Origin: Proteiniphilum sp.
Lineage (GTDB): Bacteria; Bacteroidota; Bacteroidia; Bacteroidales; Dysgonomonadaceae
Direction of reading: 5' to 3'
DNA length: 6,181 nucleotides
Assembly (NCBI GenBank): GCA_031284475.1
Contig: JAISZV010000172.1
Location: forward strand, 1-6,181
Part shown: in pieces, positions 1 through 5,855 of the stretch
How positions within the stretch are numbered: position 1 is the first letter of the stretch
Layout of the letters: the number at the start of each line of letters is the position of its first letter
Notes under the pieces: generated by a model
The model's input: only the letters and a program-made list of their open reading frames with translations
The model's database searches: none
Told to the model about the DNA's origin: nothing
Program-made: the position numbers and the translations under genes

Positions 1-476
1 GTTCAAGGGAGAGGATTGTTATATCCCTTCCGATCAGAAATTCAGGCTTAATTGCTTTGGTATCATTGACAGGAACTCCAATTATGATAGGTTTACCACA
101 ACAGGAGCCATCAACTCCAAGAGAATCATCGAGTTTCTTGACCACTTCTCGTTTCGCATCAAGAAGAAAACCGTTGTAGTGCTTGATAACGCGAAGATTC
201 ATCGAGCCGGGAAAGTTATGTGCCATCGCGAGCTTTGGGAGAAAAGAGGACTTTTCATCTTCTTTCTTCCCCCATACTCTCCACATCTCAACCTTGCCAA
301 AACGCTTTGGAGAATACTCAAGGGCAAGTGGATAAAGCCACAAGATTACGTTAGCAAAGACAATCTGTTCTACGCTGCAAACAGTGCCTTGGCAAATGTG
401 GGAAAAGTATTGTTTGTCAACTTTAAAAATCATGCAACTTAATTATGGGGACTTACTTAATCACAAAAAACCGGTA
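1..476 (+). mobile_element. right-hand part of an IS630-family insertion sequence
   Basis: The window begins inside the transposase gene, so only the right part of the element is visible. The IS630 assignment rests on the transposase fold signature. The exact right terminus cannot be fixed because the left inverted repeat lies outside the window. IS630-type elements insert at TA, and TA occurs after the gene at 444-445, 454-455, 458-459 and 475-476. The sequence GGGGACTTACTTAATCAC (447-464) is a plausible terminal inverted repeat. The end given here, at the last of these TA sites, is an upper estimate. Confidence 0.55.
2..442 (+). CDS. IS630-family DDE transposase, C-terminal part, probably catalytically dead
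   Basis: Partial at the left window edge. The frame is open from base 2 and ends at TAA 440-442, giving 146 residues. The GTG at 179 is an internal codon, not a start. IS630 transposases cut and rejoin DNA at TA targets using a DDE/DDD metal-binding triad. The second Asp is in VVVLDNAKIHR (codon 185-187). The third acidic site normally lies in a motif like PPYSPxLNxxE. Here PPYSPHLNLAKTLW is intact except that the Glu position reads AAA (Lys, 299-301), which a single G-to-A change from GAA would produce. The first catalytic Asp should lie upstream of the window. The rest of the frame is undamaged, including the closing segment GKVLFVNFKNHAT. The family call is from recognition of the motif. 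Inactivity is inferred from the Lys substitution. Confidence 0.82.
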   Translation, partial: FKGEDCYIPSDQKFRLNCFGIIDRNSNYDRFTTTGAINSKRIIEFLDHFSFRIKKKTVVVLDNAKIHRAGKVMCHRELWEKRGLFIFFLPPYSPHLNLAKTLWRILKGKWIKPQDYVSKDNLFYAANSALANVGKVLFVNFKNHAT

Positions 477-486
477 TGATACCTCG

Positions 487-515
487 CAAATTTACAAATA
501 AATCCGAAAGAACAA
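487..515 (-). promoter_or_regulatory. candidate leftward Bacteroidetes-type promoter beside the IS
   Basis: On the minus strand TAAATTTG (494-487) matches the Bacteroidetes -7 element TAnnTTTG exactly. TTG (515-513) lies 18 bases upstream, close to the usual spacing of about 19. It would fire leftwards, into the IS and antisense to the transposase. No minus-strand gene follows within the window. It may be the promoter of a gene that the IS separated from its start, or a chance match in AT-rich DNA. Confidence 0.4.
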
Positions 516-544
516 TCTATTTATCGCGTTTTTTTTCGTCCCGC

Positions 545-859
545 GCAATCCGGCTTGTGATTCCGGCGTTTCGGTTAATTACACAAAAGTTTCTGCTTTT
601 AATTTTGAGGTTTCTGCTTCTAAAAATGAAGAACTTGCTTCTAAAAATGAAAAACCTGTTTCTTATCCACGCATACCGGCTATTTAAACTGACACATTGA
701 CTGGTTTCGCAAGCATTTCGGCAAGTTATGCAGGCATTTCGATTATTTGCACCGGAATTCCGGCATATTGCGCCGGCACATCGGCTTCTTACCTACGCGT
801 TTCGGTATGTTACGCCGACGCATCGGCAAGTTGCGCGCGCATCTGTTTCCGTCACGAAA
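545..859. repeat. degenerate 21-bp tandem repeat array, about 15 units, no phase slips
   Basis: Consecutive 21-base blocks starting at 545, 566, 587, 608 and so on to 839 align without any insertion or deletion. Units at 545, 566, 713, 734, 755, 776, 797 and 818 are closest to the consensus. In it, positions 1-6 read gcattt, 7-11 CGGCA, 12-16 agtta and 17-21 TGCCG. Units at 587-670 form an AT-rich subgroup; two neighbours share TGCTTCTAAAAATG exactly (615-628 and 636-649). The last unit (839-859) is weak. CGGCA and TGCCG are inverted copies, so dyads occur both inside units and across junctions, for example GCCG-N6-CGGC at 772-785 and 814-827 and the perfect palindrome CCGGAATTCCGG at 752-763. 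All three forward frames are largely stop-free here, which follows from a stop-free unit and does not itself indicate coding. Function unknown. Confidence 0.85.
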
Positions 860-1012
860 ACAAACCGGGAAACAAACAGGCGGGGGATTCTACTGAGGGT
901 TTTACAGGAGATATACTCCGGCGGATATAGGTAGCAGATAAGAACAATTCGGGGCGGTTAGTTGTTGTATAGGCAATCTGCCGTTTATAACGAAAGTCAA
1001 TACGTACAAGGA
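860..1012. other. gene-free leader between the repeat array and the HD phosphodiesterase gene
   Basis: This stretch holds no gene I can support. I see no convincing TAnnTTTG promoter match. The nearest candidate, TTG at 965-967 followed by TATAACGA at 986-993, fails the TTTG part. A short inverted repeat GGAG-atata-CTCC lies at 907-919. The promoter of the downstream gene may therefore be atypical or lie within or upstream of the array. Confidence 0.5.
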
Positions 1013-3082
1013 ATGAGCAACAAATCATCTAACAGGAAAAAGGTCCTGATCAAGACAAAGGTATTTGTCCCGTTGATCTTTATCATTGCCGTACTTTTTA
1101 TCACTTATTTCTTTCCCCGCCAGGGAAGTTTCAAGTATAATTTCAATGAAGGCAGGCCGTGGCAATACGGGCTTCTCACAGCTCCGTTCGATTTTCCTAT
1201 TTACAAACCGGCCGGACAACTAAAAGCGGAACAAGATAGCATCCTCGAATTTTATGAACCCTATTTTACGGTGGATGAGGATATCCAAAGGAATGCCCTG
1301 GCCGATTTTGATGCGGACGTAAACCTGAAAACCCGTCTCTCCGAACTTTCACCGAAGTACAAGCTCTATATCCGGAACAAACTAAACGAGGTTTACGGCA
1401 ACGGCATTATGCGCTCGGAAGATTATGACCGGATCTACAAATCCCGCACCCGGGCATTGCGGATTAAAAAGGGAAACGTGGCCGAATCAAAAAAAGCGGA
1501 ATCGTTCTTCACCATTCGTTCGGCTTACGAGAAAGTGGTGAACGACGTTCCTTCCGGCATCGATTCCAATACGCTCAAAGCGGCCGACGTTAACGAATAT
1601 ATCCGTGAAAACATATTGTTTGACGCTATCATATCCGAAAAAGCGCAAAATGAATTTATTCAGCAGGTTGAGATCAGCCACGGTATGGTGCAAAGGGGGC
1701 AACGCATTATAGACCAGGGGGAAATTGTTTATCCGCAGACATATAACATACTTTCGTCCCTGAAACAGGTAACGGAAGAGCGAAGCGGCGGCACAACGAG
1801 GAACAACTGGATGCTGTTGGGGCAGTTTCTTCTTATCCTGTTTATGTTCGCCGCGTTTTACACTTACCTCCTCTATTTCCGCCCAACGGAATACCGCAAC
1901 CGCAAGCATGTGTTTTTTATGGTGTTGCTGACGGCTTTCTTTGTACTGCTGACGGCTTTCACCGTCAAGCTCGAACTTTTCAGCATCTATATCATCCCTT
2001 ACGCTATCGTCACCATTCTTATCCGCACCTTTATAGATTCGCGCACCGCGCTATTTGCCAGCCTCGTTACCATTATTACGAGTTCGCTCATGGCGCCGTT
2101 TCCTTTTGAATTTATCGTTATCCAGATTTCGGTAGCTATGGTTTCCATCTTTATGCTGAAAGAGTTGTCGGAACGCTCGCAGCTAATCAAGAGCTCTTTC
2201 TTTATCCTGCTCACCTATATTGTAGTTTACATTGGGCTGGAATTATACCAGGAAGGAAACGTGAAGGAGATCAACTGGGTGGTACTGGTCTATTTTCTTA
2301 TCAATTTTATTTTTATCATGTTCTCCTATTCGCTGGTTTACCTGGCGGAAAAATCGTTCGGGTTTATCTCCGGCGTTTCTCTGGTAGAACTCTCCAATAT
2401 AAGCAAACCGTTACTGAAAGAGCTTTCCGAGAAAGCGCCGGGCACCTTTCAACATTCGTTGCAGGTCTCTAACCTGGCAATGGCGGCGGCGGCAAAACTG
2501 GGGGCGAATGCCTCATTGATCAGGACGGGAGCGCTATACCACGACGTAGGGAAAATGGTAAATCCGGCATTCTTTACGGAAAATCAAACGCCGGGTATGA
2601 ATCCTCATGCCGGGCTTCCTTTTGAAGAGAGCGCGCGCATTATCATCAATCATGTGAAAGACGGGCTGAAGATTGCCCAGAAACACAATGTACCCCGGCA
2701 GATAGTCGATTTTATAGAAACCCATCACGGGACAAGCATGCCCAAATATTTTTATATCTCCTGGAAGAATGCCAATCCCGGTAAAGAGGCTAATGAGGCC
2801 GATTTCCGTTATCCCGGCCCCAATCCGTTCTCAATGGAGACCGCCATTATGATGATGGCCGATGCGGTGGAGGCTTCGTCGCGCAGCCTGCCCGAATGCA
2901 CGGAAGCGTCTCTCCGCAATATGGTAGACAAAATTATAGACGGGCAACTGTCCGAAGGTTATTTTAGATCGGCGCCCATCACCTTTAAGGATATACAAAC
3001 GGTGAAAGATGTTTTTGTGGAGAAATTAGTCATAATGTATCATTCGCGGATTGCCTACCCCGAACTGAGGCTGCCGGAATAA
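1013..3082 (+). CDS. pgpH: membrane HD-domain cyclic di-AMP phosphodiesterase (PgpH / 7TMR-HD type)
   Basis: Predicted to hydrolyse the second messenger c-di-AMP at the cytoplasmic face of the inner membrane, as PgpH-type enzymes do. The 689 residues show the full family layout: one N-terminal membrane segment (about 17-34), a large extracytoplasmic 7TMR-HDED-like region (about 35-260), seven hydrophobic segments (about 266-445), and a C-terminal HD domain. The metal-binding set is complete: H481, the H510-D511 pair in YHDVGK, H532, H571-H572 in THHGTS, and D617 in MMADAVE. I chose ATG 1013 because the only upstream in-frame start is a TTG at 962 and the added residues are not membrane-like. 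AAGGA abuts this ATG directly, too close to act as a normal ribosome site, which is unremarkable in Bacteroidetes. No clear promoter is visible upstream. The gene stands alone and converges on guaA. The domain call is firm. The c-di-AMP substrate is inferred from family knowledge. Confidence 0.92.
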   Translation: MSNKSSNRKKVLIKTKVFVPLIFIIAVLFITYFFPRQGSFKYNFNEGRPWQYGLLTAPFDFPIYKPAGQLKAEQDSILEFYEPYFTVDEDIQRNALADFDADVNLKTRLSELSPKYKLYIRNKLNEVYGNGIMRSEDYDRIYKSRTRALRIKKGNVAESKKAESFFTIRSAYEKVVNDVPSGIDSNTLKAADVNEYIRENILFDAIISEKAQNEFIQQVEISHGMVQRGQRIIDQGEIVYPQTYNILSSLKQVTEERSGGTTRNNWMLLGQFLLILFMFAAFYTYLLYFRPTEYRNRKHVFFMVLLTAFFVLLTAFTVKLELFSIYIIPYAIVTILIRTFIDSRTALFASLVTIITSSLMAPFPFEFIVIQISVAMVSIFMLKELSERSQLIKSSFFILLTYIVVYIGLELYQEGNVKEINWVVLVYFLINFIFIMFSYSLVYLAEKSFGFISGVSLVELSNISKPLLKELSEKAPGTFQHSLQVSNLAMAAAAKLGANASLIRTGALYHDVGKMVNPAFFTENQTPGMNPHAGLPFEESARIIINHVKDGLKIAQKHNVPRQIVDFIETHHGTSMPKYFYISWKNANPGKEANEADFRYPGPNPFSMETAIMMMADAVEASSRSLPECTEASLRNMVDKIIDGQLSEGYFRSAPITFKDIQTVKDVFVEKLVIMYHSRIAYPELRLPE

Positions 3083-3105
3083 TTAAGGTATAAGTCGCCG
3101 TCGAT

Positions 3106-3157
3106 AACTCCACTCCCATATTATTCCTGAACTCCACTCCGTTTATATTATTCCTGA
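3106..3157. repeat. imperfect direct repeat between convergent genes
   Basis: Two adjacent copies begin with AACTCCACTCC and end with ATATTATTCCTGA. The first is 25 bases (3106-3130) and the second 28 bases (3130-3157), differing by a three-base insertion and a C-to-G/T change in the middle. They sit between the stop of the HD phosphodiesterase gene and the stop of guaA. They look like a short tandem duplication. No role is evident. Confidence 0.7.
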
Positions 3158-3181
3158 GAACGGGGTTTTATCCGGAATCTC
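3156..3181. terminator. weak stem-loop, possible shared terminator of convergent genes
   Basis: GAGA (3156-3159) pairs with TCTC (3178-3181), and CGG (3161-3163) pairs with CCG (3172-3174) around a T-rich loop. The stem is interrupted and lacks a run of T after it on either strand, so this is a weak candidate. It is offered because it is the best inverted repeat in the 108 bases where transcripts from both sides should end. Confidence 0.25.
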
Positions 3182-3190
3182 CCAAAGGGT

Positions 3191-4711
3191 TTATTCCCAC
3201 TCAATGGTTGCTGGGGGTTTCGATGAAATATCGTACACAACGCGATTAACGCCTTTTACTTTGTTGATGATCTCGTTCGATACTTTCGCCAGAAATTCAT
3301 AAGGCAAATGCGCCCAGTCTGCAGTCATAGCGTCTGTAGATGTAACGCCGCGCAACGCAATCGTATTCTCATAGGTGCGTTCATCGCCCATTACCCCTAC
3401 CGACTGCACCGGCAACAAAATAGCCCCCGCCTGCCACACTTTATCATACAATCCGGCCGCGCGGAGATTCGTAATAAATATATCATCGGCCTCCTGTGCA
3501 ATACGCACCTTTTCGGGGGTAATATCGCCCAGTATGCGGATGCCCAAGCCCGGGCCGGGAAAGGGGTGGCGATGGATGAGATGAGGTTGCATACCCAATT
3601 CCAACCCTATTTTGCGCACCTCGTCTTTGAAGAGCAACTTCAACGGCTCGCACAATTTCAGGTGCATCTTCTCAGGCAATCCGCCCACGTTATGGTGGCT
3701 CTTAATGGTAACTCCGGTGATAGAGAACGACTCGATGACGTCGGGATAGATGGTTCCCTGCGCCAGCCACTTAACGTTGCTCAGTTTATGGGCTTCCCTA
3801 TCGAAAACATCAATAAATCCCTTCCCTATGATCTTACGTTTACGCTCAGGATCGACCACTCCGGCCAACTCTTTATAGAAATAGGCTTTTGCATCTACGC
3901 CAATTACGTTCAGCCCCAGGTGTTCGTAATTCTCCAATACGGTTTCAAACTCATTTTTACGCAACAGGCCGTGATCCACAAAGATGCATGTAAGGTTTTT
4001 TCCTATGGCCTTGTTGAGCAATACCGCCGTAACCGACGAGTCCACGCCCCCCGAAAGGGCCAGGATCACCTTATCGTCGCCCAACTGTTCTTTCAGTTCC
4101 CGGACGGTAGTTTCGATGAATGAGGCAGGAGTCCAGTTTTTCTTCACGCCGCAAACAGCGAGAAAATTATCCAGTATCCCCGTTCCCTGTTCGGTATGAA
4201 ACACTTCGGGATGGAACTGCACTCCCCAGGTTTTTTCATCTTCTATCCTATAAGCGGCCAAAGCTACATCGACGGTTGAAGCAATCACCCTGAAACCGTC
4301 CGGTATCCGGGTGCTCGTATCGCCGTGAGACATCCACACCTGGCTCTCCCGGCGTATGAATCCCAGCAAAGGGTCGTCGCCGTCCACAACATGCAGGCGC
4401 GCCCGCCCATACTCGCGGGTATCGCTTTTCTCCACGGCTCCTCCCGCCGATTGCGCCATCAACTGTGCGCCGTAGCAGATACCCAACACGGGATAGCGGC
4501 CGCGTATTTCGCTTAAATCGGCCTTGAAAGCCTCTGCGTCGTTTACCGAGAAAGGGCTTCCGGAAAGGATTACGCCCTTCACCGATTCATCTCCGAAAGG
4601 GAATTTATTATATGGCGCTATTTCGCAGTAGGCGTTCAATTCTCTCACGCGGCGGCCGATCAACTGCGTGGTTTGCGAACCGAAATCGAGGATGATTATT
4701 TTTTCGTGCAT
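3191..4711 (-). CDS. guaA: GMP synthase (glutamine-hydrolysing)
   Basis: Cytoplasmic enzyme of purine synthesis that converts XMP to GMP using ATP and ammonia from glutamine. The 506 residues are close to the usual length of about 510-525. The class I glutamine amidotransferase domain comes first (about 1-190), with nucleophile C79 in GICYG and H167 and E169 in FHPE. The ATP pyrophosphatase domain follows, with the PP-loop SGGVDSS at 220-226. The C-terminal dimerisation domain includes [16 protein letters not shown] and ends in the typical KPPATIEWE. No key residue is missing and the frame is intact. The ATG at 4709-4711 starts directly on the [13 protein letters not shown] strand expected at the N-terminus. 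A candidate promoter lies 70 bases upstream. The gene is transcribed alone, divergent from the beta-barrel gene and convergent with the HD phosphodiesterase gene. Confidence 0.98.
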   Translation of the reverse strand: MHEKIIILDFGSQTTQLIGRRVRELNAYCEIAPYNKFPFGDESVKGVILSGSPFSVNDAEAFKADLSEIRGRYPVLGICYGAQLMAQSAGGAVEKSDTREYGRARLHVVDGDDPLLGFIRRESQVWMSHGDTSTRIPDGFRVIASTVDVALAAYRIEDEKTWGVQFHPEVFHTEQGTGILDNFLAVCGVKKNWTPASFIETTVRELKEQLGDDKVILALSGGVDSSVTAVLLNKAIGKNLTCIFVDHGLLRKNEFETVLENYEHLGLNVIGVDAKAYFYKELAGVVDPERKRKIIGKGFIDVFDREAHKLSNVKWLAQGTIYPDVIESFSITGVTIKSHHNVGGLPEKMHLKLCEPLKLLFKDEVRKIGLELGMQPHLIHRHPFPGPGLGIRILGDITPEKVRIAQEADDIFITNLRAAGLYDKVWQAGAILLPVQSVGVMGDERTYENTIALRGVTSTDAMTADWAHLPYEFLAKVSNEIINKVKGVNRVVYDISSKPPATIEWE

Positions 4712-4731
4712 ACCGTATATCCGTGGGTTGG

Positions 4732-4750
4732 GACGCCGGCAAACGGCGCC
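4732..4750 (-). promoter_or_regulatory. GC-rich hairpin in the guaA leader
   Basis: On the minus strand GGCGCCG pairs with CGGCGTC (one G-T pair) around a five-base loop, within the predicted untranslated leader about 20 bases before the guaA start. It could affect translation or mRNA stability. I see no recognisable purine riboswitch around it. Confidence 0.4.
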
Positions 4751-4780
4751 GATTCAAAAAAAAAGAAGTTTTTAAGAACG

Positions 4781-4788
4781 CAAAGATA
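4781..4788 (-). promoter_or_regulatory. candidate guaA promoter, -7 element
   Basis: TATCTTTG on the minus strand is an exact match to TAnnTTTG and implies a leader of roughly 60 bases before guaA. No TTG lies at the expected distance; the nearest (4829-4827) would need a 38-base spacer, so the -33 element is missing or degenerate. Confidence 0.6.
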
Positions 4789-4829
4789 CGAATATTGAAA
4801 TTATTGCTGAAATTATTTTCTTCCGCCAA

Positions 4830-4859
4830 TTGTTTTTATATAAAAAAAGTATATCTTTA
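4830..4859 (+). promoter_or_regulatory. promoter of the beta-barrel protein gene
   Basis: TTG (4830-4832), a spacer of exactly 19 bases, then TATCTTTA (4852-4859) fit the Bacteroidetes consensus except for the last base, A instead of G. Transcription would begin near 4866, leaving about 44 AT-rich bases before the start codon. The inverted repeat GTAAT-TTTATAT-ATTAC (4866-4882) would lie at the very 5' end of the message and might protect it. Confidence 0.65.
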
Positions 4860-4909
4860 CGGCCGGTAATTTTATATATTACACCTAAACTTTTAATTTA
4901 TTGAAAAAA

Positions 4910-5470
4910 ATGAAAACGAAAAGTATTCTTTTTGCGATTGCAATTATCGCAACGGTTATTTCGGCGAATGCCCAGGAAGCGGGCAAATTCAGAGGCGGAT
5001 TGGATTTCGGTTACACAATTCCCAAAGGAGGAGGAGGTATCATGGCTGCATTGGAGTTTAAGTACAACCTGAAAGACAACATGAACGTAGGCCTTCGTTT
5101 TGAAGACGCATTTATGGCGAAAGAACTCGGCGAAACCGCAGCCAAAATTTCCGGTAATACGGCTTACCTTGGCACATTTGACTATTATCTCAATTCGGGA
5201 ACTTCCAATTTCGCCCCGTTTGTAGGAGCCGGCGCCGGGTATTATCAGCAGGCCAATCTTGCGGTCACTGAAAATCAATCCGGAGTTGCCGTTGACGGGA
5301 AATTCGGAGGTTTATTGAGAACCGGTTTCGAGTACAAGAGATTCCGGTTGGCCGCCACTTACAATTTGGTGCCTGCCTCTAAAATTGACGGTACCACCCT
5401 TAAAGTGGCTAACAGTTATTTTTCAATCAGTGCAGGTTTCTATCTTTTCGGCGGAAAATGGAAGAAATAG
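4910..5470 (+). CDS. small exported outer-membrane beta-barrel protein
   Basis: A 186-residue protein with a clear signal peptide: MKTK, a hydrophobic core, and a likely cleavage site after A21 (ISANA|Q), leaving about 165 residues. The mature part alternates polar and hydrophobic or aromatic residues in short stretches such as GLDFGYTI, AALEFKYNL, NVGLRFEDAF, APFVGAGAGYY, GLLRTGFEYK and SYFSISAGFYLF. They are separated by Gly-, Asn- and Asp-rich turns. This suggests an eight-stranded barrel of the OmpX / OmpW-like superfamily, and it lies in the size range of such proteins. The strand pattern is visible; membership of a specific family is inferred and no ligand can be named. I prefer ATG 4910 over the in-frame TTG at 4901 because it gives a standard signal peptide. 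It appears to be a single-gene transcript, with a promoter at 4830-4859 and a strong stem-loop about 115 bases downstream. Confidence 0.8.
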   Translation: MKTKSILFAIAIIATVISANAQEAGKFRGGLDFGYTIPKGGGGIMAALEFKYNLKDNMNVGLRFEDAFMAKELGETAAKISGNTAYLGTFDYYLNSGTSNFAPFVGAGAGYYQQANLAVTENQSGVAVDGKFGGLLRTGFEYKRFRLAATYNLVPASKIDGTTLKVANSYFSISAGFYLFGGKWKK

Positions 5471-5583
5471 AAATAGGATAAATTTGATTGAAAATTAAGC
5501 GGGAGTATGAATTATAGCGCCGTATAACTAAAACTTAAACAAAGATTAGTACGGGCATTTGAGATACTACAACGCGTGAAGAT
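5471..5583. other. AT-rich spacer after the beta-barrel gene
   Basis: I find no coding frame, RNA gene or exact TAnnTTTG match in these 113 bases. They separate the beta-barrel stop codon from the strong stem-loop and would form the 3' untranslated tail of that message. Confidence 0.5.
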
Positions 5584-5623
5584 AAACCCATGCAAATTGT
5601 AAATTATTTATTTGCATGGGTTT
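5584..5623. terminator. strong stem-loop, probable terminator
   Basis: AAACCCATGCAAAT (5584-5597) and ATTTGCATGGGTTT (5610-5623) are perfect inverted copies of 14 bases around a 12-base loop. A T-G and an A-T pair extend the stem to 16. The downstream side reads GTGTATTTT, rich in T but without a clean run. It probably ends the beta-barrel transcript. Its symmetry would let it act on both strands. Confidence 0.65.
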
Positions 5624-5639
5624 GTGTATTTTAGCGGGG

Positions 5640-5660
5640 CAAACACAGATGTTTGTTTTT
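5640..5660 (+). terminator. second short hairpin with a T run
   Basis: CAAACA (5640-5645), loop CAGA and TGTTTG (5650-5655) form a 6-bp stem followed immediately by TTTTT (5656-5660), the layout of an intrinsic terminator. The stem is AT-rich and weak alone, so it may back up the larger stem-loop just upstream. Confidence 0.4.
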
Positions 5661-5726
5661 AACTTAACCGGTAAATCCGTCAATATCAGGCTCCCGGTTC
5701 CAAACAACCTAAATTATCTCTCTAAA

Positions 5727-5759
5727 TTGAGCATAAAATGAAACAAATTATTACCTTTG
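5727..5759 (+). promoter_or_regulatory. promoter of the TPR protein gene
   Basis: TACCTTTG (5752-5759) is an exact TAnnTTTG match. TTG (5727-5729) precedes it with a spacer of 22 bases, slightly longer than typical. Transcription would begin near 5766, giving a leader of about 90 bases before the TPR gene. Confidence 0.6.
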
Positions 5760-5780
5760 GAGATTAGTTGATAAGGCTGT

Positions 5781-5798
5781 ATGAAACGGGCAGGATAA
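5781..5798 (+). other. five-codon reading frame in the TPR gene leader
   Basis: ATG AAA CGG GCA GGA TAA would encode MKRAG. Its start region GTATGAAACG (5779-5788) is identical to that of the TPR gene (5854-5863). It has no clear ribosome site, and translation is not demonstrated. Confidence 0.2.
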
Positions 5799-5808
5799 AT
5801 CATCCTGC
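5790..5808 (+). promoter_or_regulatory. hairpin in the TPR gene leader
   Basis: GCAGGAT (5790-5796) and ATCCTGC (5802-5808) are perfect inverted copies around AAATC. The hairpin is transcribed between the promoter and the start codon, and the stop codon of the five-codon frame enters its loop. No T run follows, so it is not a terminator. It may shape translation or be an operator. Confidence 0.45.
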
Positions 5809-5855
5809 AAATGTATTATTCATATACCGAAAAATTAAAGGAAGCAGATAATCGT

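Noticed and set aside
545..859. Possible CRISPR array
   Set aside because: The period is 21 bases with no alternation of identical repeats and unique spacers, and no cas genes are nearby.
697..930. 77-codon frame with repeated SASYAG-like residues
   Set aside because: It is one of three forward frames kept open by the stop-free 21-bp unit. It has no ribosome site or promoter and no support over the other frames.
962..1012. TTG start at 962 for the HD phosphodiesterase
   Set aside because: The 17 added residues are polar, and the start is rare. ATG 1013 gives the expected short cytoplasmic tail before the first membrane segment.
1487..1909. 140-codon minus-strand frame inside the HD phosphodiesterase gene
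   Set aside because: It lies opposite a well-defined extracytoplasmic and membrane region of the real gene and shows no motif.
3308..4123. 271-codon open frame on the plus strand opposite guaA
   Set aside because: It is fully antisense to an intact, unmistakable guaA. Its protein is rich in His, Gln and Arg with no recognisable motif, as expected for a shadow frame.
4712..4780. Purine riboswitch ahead of guaA
   Set aside because: The leader is only about 60 bases and contains one simple hairpin, not a three-way junction with conserved loops.
4898..5278. 126-codon minus-strand frame opposite the beta-barrel gene
   Set aside because: The plus strand has a signal peptide, beta-strand pattern and promoter. 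The minus frame has none of these.
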